This document shows positions 1-5,759 of a stretch of DNA of 5,759 bases, in pieces. The notes below the pieces were generated by a model that was not told where the DNA came from, did no database searches, and saw only the letters and a list, made by a program, of their open reading frames with translations. Positions within the stretch are counted from its first letter, which is position 1. Every line of letters begins with the position of its first letter. The position numbers were made by a program, and so were the translations under genes. Source of the stretch: Burkholderiales bacterium (GTDB lineage: Bacteria; Pseudomonadota; Gammaproteobacteria; Burkholderiales; Burkholderiaceae_D); assembly GCA_005800405.1 (NCBI GenBank), contig SYFN01000142.1, forward strand, positions 1-5,759, given 5' to 3'.

Positions 1-92
1 ATGCCGAAATTCTTTGCTGCGGCGCGTTCGCTCATGGCATCGACCATGACTGCACGCCTGACTTTGGCGTATAGGTCCACGCCTGTGTACAT
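1..92 (-). CDS. istA: IS21-family transposase IstA, N-terminal fragment (cut by window edge)
   Basis: The frame starts at ATG 92-90 and runs off the left edge after 30 codons. It reads MYTGVDLYAKVRRAVMVDAM, then SERAAAKNFGI. This is the familiar start of many proteobacterial IstA proteins, where the segment forms the first part of an N-terminal helix-turn-helix (the SERAAA..FGIS motif) that binds the element ends. IstA is the DDE-type transposase, and it normally acts with the AAA+ helper IstB encoded directly downstream. The start is supported by a ribosome binding site, GGAGAGG on the minus strand (101-107), 8 nt before the ATG. The catalytic core is not visible. Recognition is from memory of the family's N-terminus, and the match is close. 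Confidence 0.82.
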   Translation of the reverse strand, partial: MYTGVDLYAKVRRAVMVDAMSERAAAKNFG

Positions 93-143
93 CCTCTCTG
101 CCTCTCCGAATCCAATCTAAGATCTCAGGATAGGCTTGGGACC

Positions 144-162
144 GGTACCCGGTTACGCCGCC
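144..162 (-). repeat. IS21 end: internal transposase-binding-type repeat
   Basis: On the minus strand this reads GGCGGCGTAACCGGGTACC. It matches the outer copy at 170-188 at 15 of 19 positions, in the same orientation, with starts 26 bp apart. Multiple direct repeats inside the tips are characteristic of IS21-family ends and are thought to be IstA binding sites. Confidence 0.65.
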
Positions 163-169
163 GCTAACT

Positions 170-188
170 GGTTCCCTTTTACTCCGCC
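170..188 (-). repeat. IS21 end: outer transposase-binding-type repeat
   Basis: On the minus strand this reads GGCGGAGTAAAAGGGAACC, starting 7 bp inside the presumed tip at 195. It pairs with the inner copy at 144-162 (15 of 19 identical, same orientation), which supports placing the element boundary here. Confidence 0.65.
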
Positions 189-195
189 GTTCACA

Positions 196-302
196 CCCAT
201 TGGCAGACAGAGTTGATGCATGCTGCAAGCCGAGCAGCTGGCTTTCAGGGCACCGATATTGATCGTCGTGGCCGTTGACACGATGGCCATTGGCCGGATC
301 AT
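196..302 (-). pseudogene. fnr: FNR/Anr-type CRP-family regulator, 5' fragment interrupted by the IS
   Basis: From ATG 302-300 the minus strand encodes 36 residues, MIRPMAIVSTATTINIGALK followed by ASCSACSMHQLCLPMG, before the IS21 tip begins. C23-x2-C26-x5-C32 has the spacing of the three N-terminal [4Fe-4S] ligands of FNR (C20, C23, C29 in E. coli), and LKASCSxC..xLCLPMG resembles the N-terminus of betaproteobacterial FNR/Anr proteins. In that family these cysteines hold an oxygen-labile cluster, and the C-terminal helix-turn-helix binds TTGAT-N4-ATCAA sites to control anaerobic genes. Here the cyclic-nucleotide-like domain, the fourth cysteine and the DNA-binding domain are absent, because the frame enters the insertion element. 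The start is the first ATG after an in-frame stop; its ribosome binding site (GAGA) is weak. The rest of the gene may lie beyond the element outside the window. The family call rests on a short stretch but a distinctive motif. Confidence 0.72.
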
Positions 303-331
303 TGCAGTTCTCGTTGATAGTTTGGTAATAA

Positions 332-360
332 ATTTAACCGATTTGGGTGCTTATAGCCAA
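332..360 (-). promoter_or_regulatory. Candidate sigma70 promoter for the interrupted fnr-like gene
   Basis: On the minus strand TTGGCT (360-355) and TTAAAT (337-332) are separated by 17 bp. Each matches 4 of 6 consensus bases. The position, about 30 bp upstream of the ATG at 302, suits the FNR-like fragment. This is sequence resemblance only. Confidence 0.3.
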
Positions 361-375
361 GATGGAGATAATTAA

Positions 376-504
376 ACCAGACCGCGCACCCGGGCGACAT
401 TGTACATAGCCCCAAGTCCTAGATTGAGCCAGATCCTGCATCTTCATCTGGCGCTCGCTCTGCGGGGGGGGGGGCGTTTGGCCCCTCGCCACTATCATTC
501 CTGT
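376..504. other. Spacer between pobA and the fnr-like fragment, with an 11-G run
   Basis: I recognise no gene here. The stretch contains a run of 11 G (464-474). An imperfect inverted repeat pairs CCAGAT (429-434) with ATCTGG (446-451), extended by GAG/CTC across a 2-nt bulge. A small GGGGC-GTTTG-GCCCC hairpin lies at 471-485. These may help end the pobA transcript, but no T-run follows either hairpin on the minus strand, so I do not call an intrinsic terminator. pobA and the fnr-like fragment are both on the minus strand. Confidence 0.5.
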
Positions 505-2712
<2,208 letters not shown>

Positions 2713-2725
2713 AAACAGGCCTGGT

Positions 2726-3626
2726 TCAGGGAAGCAAGACGGATAAATCGCTGGCTGCATTGAGCAAGATCGGTAAAAAATTCTGCTCGAGTTGCGATCG
2801 GTTCGTGCGGCCCGCCTGCGCACCAACGCTGAGTGCAGCAACCGGCAATCCTGAAGCACCCCGTACAGGAACGGCGATAGATCGCAGACCGATCTCCAAC
2901 TCTTCTTCTACGATGGCATAGCCGCTTCTGCGAACATCATTCAATATCTCACGCAGTTCGTTTTCCGTGGTGACGGTACGATCAGTGTAGGCAATCAGAC
3001 GAACCTTTGAAAAACAAATCAGATAGTGCTTCTTCCGGCAGCATGGAGAGTAGCACGCGACCCATGGAGGAGCAGTGGGCAGGCAGACGACTACCCGTGC
3101 TCAGCGCGACGGACATCACGCGAGAACTTTGTGAGCGAGAGATGCAAAGTATTTCGCTTTCTTCCAATACGCCCAGCGAGCAGGATTCATTGAGTTCGCG
3201 ACTGATTTGGTTGAGTGTCGGCTGGGCTGAAATCGTCAGTGGTGTAGATGAAAGATGGGAGTAGCCTAACGATAAAATTTTGAGCTTCAAATAAAAATTA
3301 TTTGCCTCGGAATCAGCATAGTCGAGCTGCTTTAGCGTGTAGAGGCTGCGGCGCACGGCGGCGCGTGGAATACCAGTTTTATGACTGAGTTGCGCAATCG
3401 TCATCGCTCGGCGCTGATCACTGAAGGCTTTCACAACGGCCAGACCGCGAGCAAGGGAAGTCATGAAACTCGGGTCCGTCAAAGCATCAATTTCCTCTGC
3501 AATGGTCAGCACGCGATTGTCGGGAGTAGTCGGCATCAACTTGGCAGGCACTGGTTCTGGCGATCCGTCGGAATCCGGGGTGTCTGTTTTGGTTTGAAAA
3601 AAATTCTGCATGGTCGGGGCGTTCAT
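2726..3626 (-). pseudogene. pcaR: IclR-family regulator of the PcaR/PcaU type, frameshifted
   Basis: Two minus-strand frames together encode one IclR-type regulator. The upstream part (3626 to a stop at 2982) is 214 residues as read. It has an N-terminal tail of about 54 residues, a winged helix-turn-helix (about 53-106, SFMTSLARGLAVVKAFS and TIAQLSHKTGIPRAAVRRSL), and the start of the effector domain (SSMGRVLLSMLPEEALSDLF). The remaining domain continues in the +1 frame as KVRLIAYTDRTV..., including GYAIVEEELEIGLRSIAVPV, and stops at 2726. Removing one base from the A5 run at 3010-3014 joins the parts as LSDLF-S-KVRLIAYTD and gives about 299 residues, close to normal family length. PcaR/PcaU regulators respond to 3-oxoadipate or protocatechuate and activate pca genes; its placement divergent from pcaIJF fits this. 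As read, the product loses about a third of the protein, including most of the ligand domain. A sequencing error is possible. The start at 3626 is the first ATG and has no clear ribosome binding site. Confidence 0.85.
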
Positions 3627-3671
3627 GAATGGAGTCGATCGTACGGAAGGGGTACCGCGGGGATGGAAACT

Positions 3672-3702
3672 GTTACAAGACGCGGCAGAGGGTTACCGTA
3701 AC
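3672..3702. promoter_or_regulatory. GTTAC repeat array, candidate PcaR operator
   Basis: GTTAC occurs at 3672-3676 and again at 3692-3696, exactly 20 bp (two helical turns) apart. The second copy forms a perfect inverted repeat with GTAAC (3698-3702) around one C. The overlapping 9-mer CCGTAACGG (3696-3704) is also palindromic. The array ends 16 bp before the -35 box at 3719. One palindrome plus one direct repeat upstream of a -35 is the layout described for PcaU-type IclR regulators, so I infer that PcaR binds here. The actual base sequence has not been matched to a known site. Confidence 0.45.
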
Positions 3703-3718
3703 GGAACCCCATGTTTTT

Positions 3719-3748
3719 TTGACAATCGTTGCTTTCAAGCGAGATAAA
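3719..3748 (+). promoter_or_regulatory. Putative sigma70 promoter of pcaIJF
   Basis: TTGACA (3719-3724) is a perfect -35 hexamer. GATAAA (3743-3748) matches 4 of 6 -10 bases at 18-bp spacing. A T7 run (3714-3720) leads into the -35, and the GTTAC array lies just upstream, as expected for an activator-controlled promoter. Transcription would begin near 3755, about 300 nt before pcaI, which is unusually far; a second, closer promoter cannot be excluded. Confidence 0.5.
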
Positions 3749-4021
3749 TCAATTCATTGAGCGTAGGAATCGCTGAATTCTGTTGCGAAACAGGTACGGC
3801 CTTGGCCTAGGCAGTCCCACGATGCCCGAGCCGCCATGGGCTCGATCCTGACTTACAAACTTGCAGTAGGTAAATGGCGGGGATACACTGCGAGGCTTGC
3901 TGTACGAACAATCCTCTTTGTGCTGCAGCCAGAGGTGCAATGACTGCGTTGCGATCGCCGGTATGTAGAGGGCTGTTGACGCGCTGTTGTACTTTCTCCC
4001 ACTGTATGCAAAGAGACAATA

Positions 4022-4060
4022 ATGGTGTGCGAACGCGTGCACGGGGAGCTCCAGGTTTGA
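4022..4060 (+). CDS. Possible 12-codon leader ORF overlapping the pcaI start
   Basis: ATG 4022 opens a 12-codon frame (MVCERVHGELQV) whose TGA (4058-4060) overlaps the pcaI TTG (4057-4059) as TTGA, the arrangement typical of translational coupling. A weak purine stretch, AGAGA (4012-4016), lies 5 nt upstream. It contains the pcaI ribosome binding site within its codons. No homology is recognisable and it may be chance. Confidence 0.2.
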   Translation: MVCERVHGELQV

Positions 4061-4731
4061 TCAACAAAATTTTCCCGGACATTACCTCTGCGATGGCCGG
4101 CATCCCCGTTGGCGCCACGGTCATGATTAGCGGATTTGGAAGCGCTGGCATGCCTGGCGCACTGATTGACGCGCTCGTTGATCAAGGCACACGCGATCTG
4201 ACCATTGTCAACAACAATGCAGGAAATGGCGATACGGGTCTTGCAGCGTTGCTGGCCACCGGCCGCGTGCGCAAAATCATTTGTTCTTACCCTCGTCAGG
4301 CCGATTCGTACGTCTTCGATGGACTTTATCGCAGCGGCAAAATCGAACTGGAGTTGATACCGCAGGGTAATCTGGCAGAACGTATTCGTGCTGCCGGCGC
4401 CGGCATCGGTGGGTTTTTCACCGCCACCGGGTATGGGACGCAACTGGCTGAAGGCAAGGAGACGCGTCTGATCAATGGGCGTCACTATGTTTTTGAGTCA
4501 CCCATTCATGCGGATGTCGCACTGATCAAGGCCTGGAAGGCCGATCGCTGGGGTAACCTGGTCTATCGAAAGGCTGCGCGTAACTTTGGTCCGGTCATGG
4601 CGATGGCAGCAAAATGCACGATCGCACAGGTTGATCAGGTTGTCCCGCTGGGTGAGCTGGATCCTGAGGTGATTGTGACGCCAGGTATTTTCGTCAAGCG
4701 CGTGCTGCACCTGCCTGGAGGCGGTCAATGA
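4057..4731 (+). CDS. pcaI: 3-oxoadipate CoA-transferase subunit A
   Basis: This is the alpha subunit of the enzyme that moves CoA from succinyl-CoA to 3-oxoadipate, the penultimate step of the beta-ketoadipate pathway; it works as a complex with PcaJ in the cytoplasm. Family hallmarks are dense: a CoA-transferase signature around 19-33 (GATVMISGFGSAGMP), DLTIVNNNAGNGDTGLAALL (47-66), SYVFDGLYRSGK (84-95), QGNLAERIRAAGAGIGGFFT (103-122) and GNLVYRKAARNFGP (166-179). I place the start at TTG 4057, giving 224 residues beginning MINKIF, as family members do. GGGGAG (4043-4048) lies 8 nt upstream. The frame is open to an ATG at 3874, but the extra 61 residues are cysteine-rich and unlike the family. 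ATG 4006 would add 17 residues and has no ribosome binding site. The gene overlaps pcaJ by 4 bp. Confidence 0.95.
   Translation: MINKIFPDITSAMAGIPVGATVMISGFGSAGMPGALIDALVDQGTRDLTIVNNNAGNGDTGLAALLATGRVRKIICSYPRQADSYVFDGLYRSGKIELELIPQGNLAERIRAAGAGIGGFFTATGYGTQLAEGKETRLINGRHYVFESPIHADVALIKAWKADRWGNLVYRKAARNFGPVMAMAAKCTIAQVDQVVPLGELDPEVIVTPGIFVKRVLHLPGGGQ
4717..4721 (+). promoter_or_regulatory. Ribosome binding site of pcaJ inside the pcaI end
   Basis: GGAGG lies 6 nt before ATG 4728, within the last codons of pcaI. It fixes the pcaJ start and supports coupled translation of the two subunits. Confidence 0.75.
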
Positions 4732-5366
4732 AGCGATACACGCGCAATGAAATCGCACAGCGGGTAGCCCAAGATATTTCCGAGGGCTGCTACGTCAATC
4801 TTGGTATTGGATTGCCTACCTTGGTCGCCAACCATCTCGATACCTCGAAAGATATTTTCCTGCACAGCGAGAACGGCATACTGGGCATGGGGCCCGCTCC
4901 CGCACCCGGAACAGAGGATGGCGATTTGATCAACGCCAGCAAGCAGCCGGTGACCTTGCTAACAGGCGGTGCGTATTTTCATCAGGCTGATTCATTTGCG
5001 ATGATGCGCGGCGGCCATCTGGATATTTGCGTGCTTGGCGCATTTCAGGTTTCGCGTACAGGAGATCTTGCGAACTGGCACACGGGCGCGCCCGATGCAA
5101 TTCCTGCCGTGGGCGGTGCGATGGATCTGGCCAATGGCGCCAAGCGCGTATTCGTGATGATGGAACATCAAACCAAAACTGGCGAGAGCAAAATTGTTGA
5201 CCGATGTACTTATCCCCTGACGGGGATGGGCTGCGTCTCTCGGGTTTACACCGATCTTGCCGTGATCGACATTACCAGTGAGGGCCTGATGGTGCGGGAC
5301 ATGGCGCCCGGTCTGACGCTGGAAGAACTGCAGAGCATCACGGGCGTCCCCCTGCGGGCAGCTTGA
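4728..5366 (+). CDS. pcaJ: 3-oxoadipate CoA-transferase subunit B
   Basis: This beta subunit carries the catalytic glutamate of the 3-oxoadipate:succinyl-CoA transferase. The 212-residue product shows NLGIGLPTLVANHL (24-37), then the class signature LHSENG (45-50), in which Glu48 is the residue that forms the enzyme-CoA thioester in this family. GILGMGPAPAPGTED follows, then GGAYFHQADSFAMMRGGHLD, and near the end the typical MEHQTKTGESKIV...PLTG. Length is normal for PcaJ. It starts with an ATGA overlap on the pcaI stop, expected for equal production of the two subunits. The general CoA-transferase family also includes acetoacetate enzymes (AtoAD, ScoAB), which look similar; assignment to 3-oxoadipate rests on close likeness to PcaJ and on the flanking pcaF and pcaR. 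Confidence 0.95.
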   Translation: MKRYTRNEIAQRVAQDISEGCYVNLGIGLPTLVANHLDTSKDIFLHSENGILGMGPAPAPGTEDGDLINASKQPVTLLTGGAYFHQADSFAMMRGGHLDICVLGAFQVSRTGDLANWHTGAPDAIPAVGGAMDLANGAKRVFVMMEHQTKTGESKIVDRCTYPLTGMGCVSRVYTDLAVIDITSEGLMVRDMAPGLTLEELQSITGVPLRAA

Positions 5367-5417
5367 TACCAACCATTCGGCGGTTCTATTGACTTCATTT
5401 CAAATCAGGATTCATCC

Positions 5418-5759
5418 ATGAAGCAAGCATTTATTTGCGACGCCATACGCACGCCCATCGGCCGCTTCGGCGGTGCACTGAAAGATGTTCGTACAGATGA
5501 CCTGGGAGCCGTACCCTTGCGAGCCCTGCAAGAGCGCAACCCCACCGTTGATTGGAGCGCTGTTGATGAAGTGATTTTTGGTTGTGCATATCAGGCGGGA
5601 GAAGACAATCGCAACGTGGCGCGCATGTCAACGCTGTTGTCCGGCTTGCCTATCGATGTGCCAGGTGCGACGATCAACCGCCTCTGTGGCTCTGGCATGG
5701 ATGCATTGGGTACTGCTGCACGCGCAATCAAATCAGGTGACGCTCATTTGATGATCGCG
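5418..5759 (+). CDS. pcaF: 3-oxoadipyl-CoA thiolase, N-terminal part (cut by window edge)
   Basis: The last pathway step splits 3-oxoadipyl-CoA with CoA into succinyl-CoA and acetyl-CoA. The frame starts at ATG 5418 and is still open at the window end, giving 114 of an expected roughly 400 residues. It reads MKQAFICDAIRTPIGRFGGA, then DEVIFGCAYQAGEDNRNVAR (50-69) and INRLCGSGMDAL (86-97). Cys90 is the thiolase nucleophile that becomes acylated; the C-terminal His and Cys motifs lie outside. IRTPIGRFGGAL and the adjacent pcaIJ favour PcaF over acetoacetyl-CoA thiolase, which cannot be separated with certainty from this fragment. AGGA (5407-5410) sits 7 nt before the ATG. The 51-bp gap after pcaJ shows no clear terminator or promoter, so pcaIJF is probably one operon. 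Confidence 0.93.
   Translation, partial: MKQAFICDAIRTPIGRFGGALKDVRTDDLGAVPLRALQERNPTVDWSAVDEVIFGCAYQAGEDNRNVARMSTLLSGLPIDVPGATINRLCGSGMDALGTAARAIKSGDAHLMIA

Larger units (their letters stand above)
1..195 (-). mobile_element. IS21-family insertion sequence, one end (partial)
   Basis: The left edge holds the terminal part of an IS21-family element, read on the minus strand. Three things support this. The istA transposase start lies at 92. The outer tip on the minus strand reads TGTGAACGGCGG, beginning with the TG dinucleotide usual for IS21 ends, and ends at 195. Two imperfect direct repeats (144-162 and 170-188) lie just inside the tip; IS21-family ends typically carry such repeated transposase-binding sites. 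The element boundary at 195 is inferred from where the flanking FNR-like reading frame stops matching and the TGTGAA tip begins. The other end, istB and any target-site duplication lie outside the window, so family membership is firm but completeness and activity cannot be judged. Confidence 0.8.
3627..4056. other. Long pcaR-pcaI spacer: control region plus apparent pcaI leader
   Basis: These 430 bp carry no recognisable gene. Open frames on either strand here are extensions or shadows of pcaI with no family likeness. The pcaR-proximal third has the GTTAC repeat array and the best promoter of the window (separate entries). The remaining roughly 300 bp would be an untranslated pcaI leader. It contains a 6-bp stem, CGAGCC/GGCTCG (3827-3844, 6-nt loop), and the 8-bp palindrome GCCTAGGC (3805-3812). 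It also has TTGACG (3976-3981) without a well-spaced -10, and a 12-codon ORF just before pcaI. Confidence 0.55.

Noticed and set aside
220..375. 51-codon plus-strand ORF with a hydrophobic stretch (MLQAEQLAFRAPILIVVAVD...)
   Set aside because: It is antisense to the FNR-like fragment, which has a recognisable cysteine motif. The hydrophobic look is a by-product of the opposite strand.
2713..2730. Bidirectional terminator between the convergent regulators
   Set aside because: CAGGCCTG (2716-2723) is a palindrome without a loop, and CCTG-GTT-CAGG (2720-2730) is only a 4-bp stem. No T-run follows on either strand.
3008..3016. Programmed ribosomal frameshift in pcaR
   Set aside because: The family is not known for recoding. 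There is no stop or rare codon in the A site and no internal Shine-Dalgarno or downstream structure that I can see; an indel or sequencing error is simpler.
3874..4056. ATG start for pcaI at 3874
   Set aside because: It adds 61 cysteine-rich residues not found in PcaI and lacks a ribosome binding site; TTG 4057 fits both the family N-terminus and a strong GGGGAG.
3853..4485. 210-codon minus-strand ORF across pcaI
   Set aside because: Composition is unlike any known domain, and it lies opposite a clearly conserved gene; it is a shadow frame.

Overview
The window is a stretch of aromatic-catabolism DNA, most likely from a betaproteobacterium (Burkholderiales, for example Oxalobacteraceae or Alcaligenaceae). 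I infer this from moderate-to-high GC, the pob/pca gene content and the style of the protein sequences; no rRNA or other phylogenetic marker is present. The genes cover the entry and exit of the protocatechuate branch of the beta-ketoadipate pathway. PobA makes protocatechuate from 4-hydroxybenzoate. PcaI and PcaJ activate 3-oxoadipate to its CoA ester, and PcaF cleaves that ester to succinyl-CoA and acetyl-CoA. The ring-cleavage genes (pcaGH, pcaB, pcaC, pcaD) are not in the window.

Layout, left to right. Bases 1-195 are the end of an IS21-family insertion sequence carrying the first 30 codons of its transposase istA (minus strand). The element abuts, and apparently interrupts, a minus-strand gene whose surviving 36 codons (302-196) look like the N-terminus of an FNR/Anr-type oxygen-sensing regulator with a C-x2-C-x5-C iron-sulfur motif. 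After an intergenic stretch with an 11-G run comes pobA (1686-505, minus). It is divergent from an AraC-family regulator of the PobR type (1822-2712, plus). That gene ends only 13 bp from the end of a convergent IclR-family regulator of the PcaR/PcaU type (3626-2726, minus), which is broken by a +1 insertion in an A5 run near 3010-3014.

A long 430-bp spacer (3627-4056) separates pcaR from pcaI. It holds a compact GTTAC repeat array at 3672-3702 directly upstream of a good sigma70-like promoter (TTGACA-N18-GATAAA, 3719-3748), and then an apparent leader of about 300 nt. pcaI starts at a TTG (4057) with a strong ribosome binding site, overlaps pcaJ by 4 bp, and is followed 51 bp after pcaJ by pcaF, which runs off the right edge.

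Functionally, PobR is expected to control pobA in response to 4-hydroxybenzoate, and PcaR to control pcaIJF in response to 3-oxoadipate. The two most unusual features are both regulatory lesions: the IS21 insertion in the fnr-like gene, and the frameshift in pcaR next to otherwise intact catabolic genes. I found no evidence for a wholly new system. The items worth checking are these lesions, the long pcaI leader with its tiny overlapping ORF, and the coenzyme-site substitutions in PobA.
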